Source: Kangiellaceae bacterium
Lineage (GTDB): Bacteria > Pseudomonadota > Gammaproteobacteria > Enterobacterales > Kangiellaceae
Assembly (NCBI GenBank): GCA_016743995.1
Contig: JADGFG010000004.1
Coordinates: 1 to 56,147, forward strand
Reading direction: 5' to 3'
DNA length: 56,147 bases
The notes beneath the pieces are model-generated. The model was given only the letters and a program-made list of their open reading frames with translations. It had not been told where the DNA came from and did not search any database. Below, in pieces: positions 7,438-15,363 of the stretch; the stretch's first letter is position 1; each line of letters begins with the position of its first letter. The translations under genes were made by a program, and so were the position numbers.

Positions 7438-8502
7438 TTACCTCTGTTTATTTTTAATCGCTGATTTAACCAGCTTACCAAAGTTTTTGTCTTTCTTCTT
7501 CTTCTCCAGAAGGGACATTTCATTAAACTCGGATTCTCTTTTCATTTTCAGGTAGTTTTGATAGCGTTGTTCAGAAAGCTTCTCGGTCTTTATAGCCTTT
7601 TGAATAGCACAACCTTTTTCATTAGCATGAGAGCAATCAGAAAATTTGCATTGCTGAGAAAGTGCCAATATTTCCGAGAATGTTTCATCCAGCCCCTCAT
7701 CGACAGACAGGCTACCCAGCTCTCTCATACCCGGGGTATCGATGATCATGGCGCCGTTTTCCAGCAGAACTAACTGCCTGCTTGTTGTGGTGTGCCTGCC
7801 CTTACTTTGAACTTTACTCACTGACTGGGTTTCAAATTTGTCCAGGCCCGTTAGCGCATTAAGTAAAGTTGTTTTGCCAACACCAGATGAGCCTAACAGG
7901 CAATAGGAAGACTGCTTTTTGAGTAGAAGTAACAATGAATGAGTGCTTTCCCTGTCAAAGTTACTGAATGCAATGACTGTCGTCTGAGGTGAAATATTCT
8001 GAATCTGTTTTCTGATTTCATTTTCTTCATCTTTTGAGGCGAGGTCACTTTTACTGAGTAAAACAACTGGCTCAATACCACTTTCATTAACCATGACCAG
8101 GTAGCGTTCTAATCGGCGTAGATTAAAATTCTCATTCAGTGATTGAATAATTAAGGCGACATCAATATTGGCCGCTATCAGCTGGTAATCAACCTGTTTT
8201 CCAGCCATTTTTCTTTTTAAAATCGTTTTTCTTGGCAAGACGCCATAAATAATGGCATGGGTATCTTCATCAAAGAAGTCGGCATATACCCAGTCACCAG
8301 TTGTTGGCAGGTCACTGGCTGACTCAGTAGAATAGAGCAGGTTGCCCGATAATTCTGCAAAAACTTCCTTGCCGTTTTTACTAATTATATAGCTATTTTT
8401 ATGGACAGAAATTACCCGGGCAACCTTGTGAGCGGCAATTTTTTCATCATCCTGATGACGTTTAAACCAGTCGTCATATCCCATATTTTGAAGATCAGTC
8501 AT
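7438..8502 (-). CDS. rsgA: ribosome small-subunit biogenesis GTPase RsgA
   Basis: A circularly permuted GTPase that tests maturation of the 30S decoding centre and releases RbfA late in assembly. The order of motifs is permuted as expected: G4-like SKSD (about residue 154), then G1 GSSGVGKTTLLN (about 206-217), then G3 DTPG (about 256). An N-terminal OB-fold (about 20-90) and a C-terminal zinc finger CKFSDCSHANEKGC complete the protein. The usual NKxD is SKSD here. I choose ATG 8502 over GTG 8505. At 354 residues with an extended basic tail it resembles the divergent RsgA2 type found beside a canonical copy in some species, so the genome may hold a second copy. It is divergent from the 8690 gene. 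Confidence 0.9.
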   Translation of the reverse strand: MTDLQNMGYDDWFKRHQDDEKIAAHKVARVISVHKNSYIISKNGKEVFAELSGNLLYSTESASDLPTTGDWVYADFFDEDTHAIIYGVLPRKTILKRKMAGKQVDYQLIAANIDVALIIQSLNENFNLRRLERYLVMVNESGIEPVVLLSKSDLASKDEENEIRKQIQNISPQTTVIAFSNFDRESTHSLLLLLKKQSSYCLLGSSGVGKTTLLNALTGLDKFETQSVSKVQSKGRHTTTSRQLVLLENGAMIIDTPGMRELGSLSVDEGLDETFSEILALSQQCKFSDCSHANEKGCAIQKAIKTEKLSEQRYQNYLKMKRESEFNEMSLLEKKKKDKNFGKLVKSAIKNKQR

Positions 8503-8689
8503 CACCAGGTCTCTCTATGAACGATTTAATTTTATTACTTTATTGAAAGTAATAAACTAGCTTAGTCACCAGGGAGATGCAAGTGCCCTGAATCCGGATT
8601 TTTTGTCTTTTTTGTAACATTCTGGTAATCAACCATTTTTCGTGTAAAATTAGCTGAGATAAAACGCTCGAAAATAAGGATAAGGAAAA

Positions 8690-9124
8690 ATGATGAACTA
8701 TAAAAATTTATTGGTTTTTGCTGTAGCAACGCTTTCTCTGTCTGCGCAGGCAAGAGACGATAAAATGATGTTTGACGTTAAGGCACCTTTAAAAGTAGCC
8801 ACTGATGCGCAAAAAATTGATGGTAGCGTCAAATTTTATTTTGGTGATAGCAAGCATCCCAAAGCCAGCAAAGATCTCGGCTTTATAAAAACGAACAAGA
8901 AAACCAATGCCTTTGGTAAGTCCGATCAGGAAGCCTGTGACTGGGTTTTTCAGTCAGCGATTATTGCGCTGCATAATGCGGCAAAGAAAAAGGGCGCTAA
9001 TGCGGTTATTAATATTGAAAGTAACTACAGGAATATACCCGTTAAAAATGATACGCAATATCAATGTGGTGCAGGGACTTTTGTGGCAGGTGTCGCCTTA
9101 AAAGGGACGATGGTTACACTGTAA
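8690..9124 (+). CDS. small secreted protein of the 'excinuclease ATPase-like' family
   Basis: A 144-residue exported protein with a signal peptide of about 21 residues ending in SAQA-R. The C-terminal half contains AIIALHNAAKKKGANAVINIESNY, read in part, a helix followed by a strand as in YbjQ/RcsF-like small periplasmic domains. Homologues are often labelled excinuclease ABC subunit in databases without support, and the sequence shows no ATPase motif. Two cysteines (C85 and C126 by my count) could form a disulphide. Start: AAGGA 8 bases before ATG. A strong terminator follows, so it is probably a single-gene unit. Confidence 0.65.
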   Translation: MMNYKNLLVFAVATLSLSAQARDDKMMFDVKAPLKVATDAQKIDGSVKFYFGDSKHPKASKDLGFIKTNKKTNAFGKSDQEACDWVFQSAIIALHNAAKKKGANAVINIESNYRNIPVKNDTQYQCGAGTFVAGVALKGTMVTL

Positions 9125-9157
9125 ATTCAGAGGTCAAACTGTAAATTTTGATTGCTT

Positions 9158-9191
9158 GTGACTCGACTGAACATCGAGTCACGTTGTTTTA
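9158..9191 (+). terminator. intrinsic terminator of the 8690-9124 gene
   Basis: A perfect 9-bp stem, GTGACTCGA and TCGAGTCAC, with a 7-base loop, followed by GTTGTTTTAT. Confidence 0.8.
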
Positions 9192-9245
9192 TACTGACGC
9201 TTTATCTATTGTCAGCTCCTGAAATTAAGAGCCAAAACTCAGCTC

Positions 9246-9282
9246 CTGAAACTCTTAACCTGAAACTCTTAACCTGAAACTC
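9246..9282. repeat. 14-bp tandem repeat next to the MipA-like gene
   Basis: CTGAAACTCTTAAC occurs twice in direct succession (9246-9259 and 9260-9273), with a partial third copy overlapping the stop codon of the minus-strand gene. CAGCTCCTGAAA is also duplicated at 9213 and 9240. Confidence 0.85.
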
Positions 9283-10075
9283 AGTACTCGCTACTTGCAA
9301 AGACCCAGCTGAACAAAACGCTGGAATACCAGTTATGTCGGGTTTTAACTAAGCTACTCTCTCTGTTAGCGGCGTGCTCCAGGTTTTCATAACGGTTAAA
9401 AAATCCAATGTAAAACCGTCCAAAGCGGCGGCTGACTCCGAGAGTGAGCGAGTGACCTGCGTTGCCTTTTCTGGCACGATAGGCCGGACGATCCGGAGTG
9501 ACATAAGCCGTTTCCACATCATAGTATCGGCCAAGGTAATCTCTGTCCGCAAATTTCTGACTCAGAGTGGTATTCAGTTTCCAGCCTTCATTTTTATACT
9601 CATAGCGTAATTTTACATTGCCAGCAAACCCGGATTGTGAGGCCGAGAAATCATCAAAATTAAATGCCAGACGAGCTGGTACTTCAAAAGAGAGTTTGTT
9701 ATTTTCTGTCTGATATAACCAGTATTTCACGGCAGGGCCTACTTCAAGCAGGGCATTAAGATCTTTCATGCCTTGCCTGGCTTTATTATCTTTACTGTTT
9801 ACAGGTAGCCCTATAGCAACACTAAATGACAGGTCCAGATCTTTGACTCCGAAAAGGTTGTAGTTGATTCCGGAGCGGTCGATTTTTGTTTTTTTGTCCT
9901 CATAACTACCGTAGGGTAAGGGTAGTATGAGATCCTGGTTTTCATCAGAACCGGGGTAATGAGGAATGGAAAGCGCACCAATACCAACGCCTGCTTCCCA
10001 GCGAACCTCATCTGCCAGCAGATTACCCGTGGGGGCCAGAAGTGGAATCATTATCAGGTTAAGGTACGGATTCAT
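9281..10075 (-). CDS. MipA/OmpV family outer membrane protein
   Basis: A 264-residue outer-membrane beta-barrel of the MipA/OmpV family, whose members scaffold murein enzymes (MipA) or are immunogenic porin-like proteins (OmpV). The signal peptide ends near residue 21. The N-terminal signature GIGALSIPHYPGSDENQDLI followed by LPLPYGSYEDKKTKIDRSGI is characteristic, and alternating hydrophobic strands continue to an aromatic C-terminal residue (SWVFASSEY) as the BAM signal. Start supported by GGAG upstream. It stands alone between convergent units, and function beyond barrel formation cannot be read. Confidence 0.8.
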   Translation of the reverse strand: MNPYLNLIMIPLLAPTGNLLADEVRWEAGVGIGALSIPHYPGSDENQDLILPLPYGSYEDKKTKIDRSGINYNLFGVKDLDLSFSVAIGLPVNSKDNKARQGMKDLNALLEVGPAVKYWLYQTENNKLSFEVPARLAFNFDDFSASQSGFAGNVKLRYEYKNEGWKLNTTLSQKFADRDYLGRYYDVETAYVTPDRPAYRARKGNAGHSLTLGVSRRFGRFYIGFFNRYENLEHAANRESSLVKTRHNWYSSVLFSWVFASSEY

Positions 10076-10227
10076 CGGTTAGCTCCAGCGTCGATGGTTT
10101 ATTTTTTGTTGGTTATTCAGCCTATTATTGCGGATGGCGTTGTAATCTGCAATGGATTGTTCTGGGAAAGCGCATAAGATTTATAATCAGGGACTACTGT
10201 TAAACCCTGTTGACTGGTATGCAAGAT

Positions 10228-10279
10228 AAAAAAATTATTTTTAATAAAACCCACCATTTTGGGTACTGGTGAGTTTTAT
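10228..10279 (-). terminator. intrinsic terminator of the 10297-11334 gene
   Basis: On the minus strand a 12-bp stem with one mismatch (ATAAAACTCACC and GGTGGGTTTTAT) is followed by an A/T-rich run ending in seven T. It lies 18 bases after the stop. Confidence 0.7.
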
Positions 10280-10296
10280 CTGTTTCAGGTGATATT

Positions 10297-11334
10297 TCAG
10301 TCTTCCTGAGTAACCGGTTTTTTTCTATAGACTGTCTCTGGAACAGAGGCCAGTGGTGGGTTTAAGTTTACGATATTCTTCTGAAAGCTCACATTAAGAT
10401 CGGCCAGAGAATCGATACCAAATTCTTTAAGCGCCGACATTAACTGTTCACCTTTGATGTTTTTGTCACGTAATTCAATCACAAATTGTTTGAGTGTTTG
10501 TATTTCGGAGAGAATTTTACCGACTTCTTTTGTGAGTGGTGCCTGGGCTGACTGGAGTTCCTGATAGGATTGTTCGCGAATAGAATCAGATGCTTTGAAC
10601 TGGTTGACCTGCTGCTCAAAAGCTTCGGTGAGTTCTTCTTTATACGCGCCTAGCTGTTTAACCATATTTTCAACTGATTCATCGATAGATTGTAAGTTGC
10701 TGGTTTTGTTTTCTTCTAGTCGTTCAAAGGTTTTTTCAAGTCGTTTTTCGTAGTCGCCAAACTGATTTACGACTTGCCATAAATCGGCAACGGATTTTTC
10801 CGGGTAATCGGCTTCTTGCATCATACCAAAAATTTCCAGCCTGATTGAGTTAACGGCCAGCATGGCAGGTTTTATTGCCGCAATGGCAAAAACGCCAATA
10901 ACCGCATAGAGTTGATATTCTGAAGTGATATCGGGAATATGACCCGTGACAAAATAGACAAGGCAGGCATTCACCAGGTGAGCAACGACTGCAATAATAG
11001 CTGCTCGTTTTTTTATTTTTATGACTCGCTCTAAATCATTTTGCAGGTCAATTTCTGCGGGTTTTTGTGGATGGGCCTGTCTGCGTTGTAAGTGAGTTTG
11101 AGCACTACGCGCAATAAAATAGGTGCTTCCAATAATTAAGCTAATCGTTGAAACATACCAGAGGTAAAGGGTGGCCGTGACCCAGAAATGAAATTCGTAT
11201 TCTGGCGCTCCATATTGTGCAGAAAACCATTTAATGGCTAGTACAACTAAAAATGTGCCTGCCATCCAGAACAACCACTCAATTAAAGTGCTTGTGTAAT
11301 AATCTCGCCTGATTTGTTTAAATAAGTCCGTCAT
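10297..11334 (-). CDS. hypothetical membrane protein with long cytoplasmic coiled coil
   Basis: A 345-residue protein of unknown function. Four transmembrane segments are visible at about residues 18-36, 50-75, 110-130 and 141-162. They are followed by a helical, Glu/Lys/Gln-rich segment (about 185-300) with heptad-like spacing (RLEKTFERLEENKTSNLQSI, then QLGAYKEELTEAFEQQVNQF). A short C-terminal tail contains LKEFGIDSLADLNVSF. The layout recalls membrane-anchored scaffold or MotA/ExbB-like proteins, but I see no proton-path or family motif. Start supported by AAGGA. It is a single-gene unit with its own terminator. Confidence 0.65.
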   Translation of the reverse strand: MTDLFKQIRRDYYTSTLIEWLFWMAGTFLVVLAIKWFSAQYGAPEYEFHFWVTATLYLWYVSTISLIIGSTYFIARSAQTHLQRRQAHPQKPAEIDLQNDLERVIKIKKRAAIIAVVAHLVNACLVYFVTGHIPDITSEYQLYAVIGVFAIAAIKPAMLAVNSIRLEIFGMMQEADYPEKSVADLWQVVNQFGDYEKRLEKTFERLEENKTSNLQSIDESVENMVKQLGAYKEELTEAFEQQVNQFKASDSIREQSYQELQSAQAPLTKEVGKILSEIQTLKQFVIELRDKNIKGEQLMSALKEFGIDSLADLNVSFQKNIVNLNPPLASVPETVYRKKPVTQED

Positions 11335-11531
11335 TTTGTTTCCTTAACAGTCTATGGGGGGTTATTGATGAATATTATTGAGTGCCAGATTTTGACAGTT
11401 AATCTATCAAATATCAATAAACATAGATAAGACAGTTGCAGGTGCTCATTCCCAGAGACGATTGGCAAGTTGTTTTTTAGTTTTTCCTGGAGGGGGCATT
11501 TGAAAAGTAGCTTATTGCAATTGGTTTTATT

Positions 11532-11562
11532 GAAAAGCTCACCGGTATGAGGTGAGCTTTTC
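11532..11562 (-). terminator. terminator of the PKD-repeat lipoprotein gene
   Basis: A perfect 12-bp stem, GAAAAGCTCACC and GGTGAGCTTTTC, with a 7-base loop, 21 bases past the stop codon at 11584. The T-run is partly inside the stem, and TGTTTTC follows on the plus strand, so it may work in both directions. Confidence 0.65.
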
Positions 11563-11583
11563 TGTTTTCAACAACATTGAAGA

Positions 11584-13713
11584 TTAATAGTACAGATAGG
11601 GCCACCAGTTTCTCATTGGCGTACCATCGCTGTTTCTAGCCTTTGTTTTGTAGCCTGGCATACTTTGTCGTAAATACATCTGCCAGCCACCACCACAGTC
11701 TGAGTAACGAGGATCGCGGTCAACTGCACTAACAGTATCGTAATTGTATAAGGTTCTTTTGTCTTCTCCGTTTTCACCATTACCCATTCCGTAGTTTTCA
11801 CAAGAGTTAGCGACTTTTACGCTGTCGTTGTAATCGTAGTGACCACCTGAGTTTGGAGAGAAGTGGACTTGTCCACAGATTTTACCCCAGTTTTCCTGGT
11901 GGAATGAGCCTTTAGTACCCGTTGAGGTGTTTCTGACACTGGTTGGTGTTGGAAATTCAAAGCACTCAGGGCCGTTGTACTCACAGTATCCCCAGTGTCT
12001 GAAGTTGGTGAGGTTAGGATAGTATTCTTGAATGTTATGGCCCCAGAATCGGTCATTCATTTTTTTCAATTCTGGTAAAGAGTGACCCATGTTTTCCATC
12101 ATGTGCCCATGCCCGTGCACGTCACAACCGGTACCTCGTCTTGGGTTAACAAAACTGAATCGCATGGTGACTTTACACTGCTTGGCTGCCTGCCCAAGAT
12201 CGACACATCCATTGGCACAGTCATTAAAGCGACCTGGAATGGGTTGCATTTTGTCGTTATAAACCTGTTGATGTGACTGAGTTTCAAAAATAGCTGTTGG
12301 CAGCCCATGACTCCAATATTCATTAATGAAACCTCTTTCAAATAATTCACACAGTGTCATATTTCGATTTGGATTTTCGGGATCTTTCCAGCCAATATAG
12401 TCTGCAAATTGTTGCGTGAATAACGGTGCCATTTTTCCCATTTTTTCGGCATTTGTACCAAAGTTTCGTCTGATATAGTCTGCATCTTTCGCTTTCATGT
12501 GAACAATTTTTTTAATTTGCGGGTTGACTCGAGCTGGCGAATCAGGGTTTTTGTAACCATGAAAACGGGTACTCTCGGCAAATGCATGCGCATACTTCTG
12601 ACTGACTTCGTTGGATCTTGCATCGGGGATATTCAGATCCATGTCTACGACCAGTACGGCAGGTCTTAATTCGGTAATTCTGTCGTGATTATCACGTAAC
12701 CATTGATCGCCGTTGGTTGAACTGTGCTCGTTAGGCCAGATAACTGCAGTTGAGGTGTTATCATCAGTCACTTTTATCTTGATGTTATCGTTAGCAGTCG
12801 CGCCTTCATCGTCGGTGACGGTGACTGTCAGGGTAAATTCGCTGGCAGCGTTGACCGCCGGTGTAATCACGGTAACGGTTTTGCTATTGGCGTTTGTCAA
12901 CATCACATTAATGCTGGCGTTATGTTGCCAGTTGTAACGGTTGATCGTGCCGTCGCTATCAGTTGCTGTTGCAGTAACCTGTACTTGCCGTCCACCAATA
13001 ACCGATAAATTACCATTATTAATACTCACCGTGGGAGGCTGGTTTTCATTCATGGGTCGGGTGACCGATATCGTAATTTCGCTGCTTGTTCTAGCGCCTT
13101 GATCATCGGTGACGGTGACTGTTAATGTGAACTGCTCGTTTGAGTTGACAGCAGGCGTGTTCACTGTGACAGTATTAGTATCAGCGTTAGTTAACGTGAC
13201 ATTCATGTTGGCGTCGTGCTCCCACTCATAACCCGTGATGCGACCATCACTGTCGCTCGCGGTTGCGGAAACTTGTATGGACTGTCCACCTGTTACAGTT
13301 GAATCACCACCATCGATACTGACACTGGGCGGTTGGTTTTCATTGTTTGTCTGGGTGACCGACACAGTAATTTCACTACTGGTTTTGCCACCTTTATCAT
13401 CGGTAACCATGACTGTCAGGGTAAACTGACTGGTTGAGTTAACGGTGGGGGTATTGATTGTGACTGTTTGAGTTTCTTCGTCAGTGAGTGTGATATTAAT
13501 GCTTGCATTATGCGTCCATTGATAACTGACAATACTTCCATCGCTATCGGTTGCAGTGGCAGAAACTTCTACAGGCTCTCCACCAACAATTGATAAATTG
13601 CCGGCGTTGATCGTCACTTCTGGTGGTTTATTTTTTTCATCCGGATCTTCAACCGGTTCACAGCCGGTTAGTAGAATTAAAAAAGCAGAGCAGAGATAGA
13701 ATAACCTTAACAT
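11584..13713 (-). CDS. lipoprotein with three Ig/PKD-like repeats and unassigned Cys/His-rich domain
   Basis: A 709-residue exported lipoprotein. I choose ATG 13713, which has AAAGGA upstream and opens directly into a signal peptide with lipobox LLTGC (Cys18). An in-frame ATG at 13788 would add 25 non-hydrophobic residues. Residues about 30-122, 128-220 and 226-318 are three repeats of an Ig/PKD-like fold, each beginning PPxVSIxxGN and carrying ATDSDG and LTVTVTDDxG, typical calcium- or adhesion-linked spacers. The C-terminal 385 residues match no family I can name securely. They hold ten cysteines and the cluster CDVHGHGHMMENMGH (about 530-544), plus FRHWGYCEY and VHFSPNSGGHYDYND, which suggest a disulphide-rich, metal-binding or enzymatic domain outside the cytoplasm. 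I have a weak impression of similar secreted proteins in myxobacteria. Confidence 0.75.
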   Translation of the reverse strand: MLRLFYLCSAFLILLTGCEPVEDPDEKNKPPEVTINAGNLSIVGGEPVEVSATATDSDGSIVSYQWTHNASINITLTDEETQTVTINTPTVNSTSQFTLTVMVTDDKGGKTSSEITVSVTQTNNENQPPSVSIDGGDSTVTGGQSIQVSATASDSDGRITGYEWEHDANMNVTLTNADTNTVTVNTPAVNSNEQFTLTVTVTDDQGARTSSEITISVTRPMNENQPPTVSINNGNLSVIGGRQVQVTATATDSDGTINRYNWQHNASINVMLTNANSKTVTVITPAVNAASEFTLTVTVTDDEGATANDNIKIKVTDDNTSTAVIWPNEHSSTNGDQWLRDNHDRITELRPAVLVVDMDLNIPDARSNEVSQKYAHAFAESTRFHGYKNPDSPARVNPQIKKIVHMKAKDADYIRRNFGTNAEKMGKMAPLFTQQFADYIGWKDPENPNRNMTLCELFERGFINEYWSHGLPTAIFETQSHQQVYNDKMQPIPGRFNDCANGCVDLGQAAKQCKVTMRFSFVNPRRGTGCDVHGHGHMMENMGHSLPELKKMNDRFWGHNIQEYYPNLTNFRHWGYCEYNGPECFEFPTPTSVRNTSTGTKGSFHQENWGKICGQVHFSPNSGGHYDYNDSVKVANSCENYGMGNGENGEDKRTLYNYDTVSAVDRDPRYSDCGGGWQMYLRQSMPGYKTKARNSDGTPMRNWWPYLYY
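12760..13626 (-). repeat. three ~290-bp internal repeats encoding Ig/PKD-like modules
   Basis: Three direct repeats with clear nucleotide similarity, for example the recurring block encoding QFTLTVTVTDD and the linker NENQPPxVSI. They encode the extracellular spacer of the lipoprotein and could change number by recombination. Confidence 0.85.
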
Positions 13714-14006
13714 GATGATTCCTTTTGGTTTTGAATTTTGTAAGATTATGTGTGCTTTTGTAACAAAGTTATCTCGAACAGTTATCATTTTAAAGTATTA
13801 CAATTTGTAGTTTTATGCATAAAACTGTAAATTTGAGTAGCTGTGCTCGGTTTGGCTGGAACCAGATCACAGAAGTCTAAATGGTAAGTAAAATAAAGTT
13901 TGCACTGGTTAATATAATGATATCGACTAAAATCACTACTTATATTAGGTGAAAGCTGCTTTTTAGCTTTTCTTTATTTCTGGTTGTATTGGCTGTAAGG
14001 TACCTG

Positions 14007-14043
14007 AAAAAACCGTGAAGTCAGATTGTTGACATTCACGGTT
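14007..14043 (-). terminator. intrinsic terminator of the DUF3718-like gene
   Basis: Stem AACCGTGAA-GTCA and TGAC-TTCACGGTT with one bulged base and a 6-base loop. On the minus strand it is followed directly by a T-run, and it lies about 120 bases past the stop. Confidence 0.65.
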
Positions 14044-14093
14044 GAAAAAGTAAGGCAATTGTAACAGGCGATTTCTATGTATAAGTGAACTCA

Positions 14094-14120
14094 AAATGAG
14101 TGAGTTCACTATAAGTGGTC
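14094..14120. repeat. 10-bp perfect inverted repeat
   Basis: AGTGAACTCA and TGAGTTCACT around a 7-base spacer, between the DUF3718-like stop and its terminator. It may be a second RNA hairpin protecting the 3' end. Confidence 0.6.
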
Positions 14121-14164
14121 TCTGTATAAATAGATCCTGTATAAGGAAACCATTAATAAACAAA

Positions 14165-14548
14165 CTATCGGGCTGCTCTGACTTCTATGATGATATTTTT
14201 TGAAGCAGTGTGGAGGAGTGGTAATTTTGCTTCGACTTCAGTCATTCGAATAACCACATAGTTTTTTCGATATTTTGATATAGCATAAGCTGTTTTTAAT
14301 GCGTTATATCGTTTAGCAAAAGCGACAAGGTTCTGCTCATTGCAACGTAACTTGTTGGCTGCAAACCTTCTGGAGACATGGTATTTATCGAGTTTTCTGT
14401 GATATTTTAGTACGCTATTTTCAACTGCCGCAATGCATATCATCGTACCAGGATCATTGTCGCCTGCGACAAAAGTGTATTGTACAGAGTTGGCTGAAAA
14501 GGAAAAAGTAAATGCTATTGTTGCCAGGACTAACTTTAATAATTTCAT
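14165..14548 (-). CDS. small secreted DUF3718-like protein
   Basis: A 127-residue exported protein with a signal peptide of about 21 residues (ending FSANS-V). The mature part has MICIAAVENSVLKYHRKL, a basic middle segment, and CNEQNLVAFAKRY. This Cys...CN-x-LxxFA pattern fits DUF3718, a family of small periplasmic proteins of unknown function in marine gammaproteobacteria. The C-terminal third (after residue 90) does not look like the family core. Start supported by GGAG. It is a single gene with a terminator. Confidence 0.55.
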   Translation of the reverse strand: MKLLKLVLATIAFTFSFSANSVQYTFVAGDNDPGTMICIAAVENSVLKYHRKLDKYHVSRRFAANKLRCNEQNLVAFAKRYNALKTAYAISKYRKNYVVIRMTEVEAKLPLLHTASKNIIIEVRAAR

Positions 14549-14903
14549 AATGCTCTCCGGTTCCCAGAAGAATTGAAAATTTTAGTTACTGTCTTTTTGT
14601 TCGAGCCGGAATAGCTATTTGTCAGTGTTATTTCGTAACTAAAACAACCAGAGGGATTGTAGCAAAATAACCGAAATAGATCAGTGTGTTCAGGCCTTTT
14701 TAGCAGAAGAAGCAGGGATTGTTTTAAAAAAAAAGCTATTAAAAGTTGATGGTTTTAAGTGGCTAATTATTGTCTGAAATGGCATTATTTTTGTTTTGAT
14801 ACTCCGTTGAATAATGTAAAGTGTTAGTATAATTTTTGTTAAATAGAAGTTCGAAATACGCTAAGGAAGCCGGTTATCGACTGGTTAACATAAGAGGCCT
14901 GTT
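14549..14903. other. 355-bp divergent intergenic region
   Basis: No coding region is supported. The stretch separates the minus-strand DUF3718-like gene from the plus-strand GFA-like gene and must hold both promoters. It is very AT-rich. A candidate promoter at 14807-14833 is listed separately. Confidence 0.5.
14807..14833 (+). promoter_or_regulatory. candidate promoter of the GFA-like gene
   Basis: TTGAAT and a perfect TATAAT (14828-14833), but only 15 bases apart, so a different -35 may be used. It lies about 70 bases before the gene start. Confidence 0.3.
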
Positions 14904-15257
14904 ATGCAACTACAGTGTCACTGTAAGAATGTACAAATAGAACTGTCAGATACCCCGGATAGTCTGACTCAATGTAATTGTTCTCTCTGTCATCGATATG
15001 CTGCACTCTGGGGACATTTTGAGGCAGAAAAAGTTGATGTCTCGGTTCGGTTAAAAAATACTGTTGAATACATTCAGGGTGACAGATGTATTGCTTTTCA
15101 TTTTTGTCCAACCTGCGGTTGTTTGACCCACTATCTGACGACTGACAAAGTCGCAGAAGCGAAAGTGGTCATTAACTTCAGAATGATTGAGCCCGCTGAA
15201 ATTGCTGGTATTAAAATTCGTCATTTTGATGGTGCGGATTCCTGGTCTTACCGTTGA
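14904..15257 (+). CDS. GFA/CENP-V-domain zinc-binding protein
   Basis: A 117-residue protein of the GFA (glutathione-dependent formaldehyde-activating) fold, a zinc-binding domain found in glutathione-adduct enzymes and many uncharacterised proteins. The metal ligands are in place: CHC near residue 6, CNCSLCH near 24-30, and CPTCGCLTHY near 69-78, just before the strand that closes the fold. The first ATG gives the standard MxLxCHCxxVxxEL start. At 117 residues it is at the short end of the family and lacks extra domains. Glutathione binding is not shown by the sequence, so a specific reaction is not assigned. Confidence 0.85.
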   Translation: MQLQCHCKNVQIELSDTPDSLTQCNCSLCHRYAALWGHFEAEKVDVSVRLKNTVEYIQGDRCIAFHFCPTCGCLTHYLTTDKVAEAKVVINFRMIEPAEIAGIKIRHFDGADSWSYR

Positions 15258-15363
15258 CTAACGGGAGATGATTACCAGAGCAAAGGATTGCAATCACAAC
15301 AAATTCATTTACCATAGCGCTGACTAAAGGCATTGCTATGACAGAAATAAAACAGGAAAACGA

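Larger units (their letters stand above)
13714..14164. other. 451-bp intergenic stretch with palindrome and two hairpins
   Basis: No gene is supported. It holds the probable promoter region of the lipoprotein gene, an 18-bp perfect palindrome AGTTTTATGCATAAAACT at 13809-13826 (about 96 bases before the start, a possible operator), and two hairpins listed separately. Confidence 0.5.

Noticed and set aside
12713-12937. Plus-strand hydrophobic frame opposite the PKD repeats
   Set aside because: A shadow frame caused by Thr/Val-rich repeats on the other strand.
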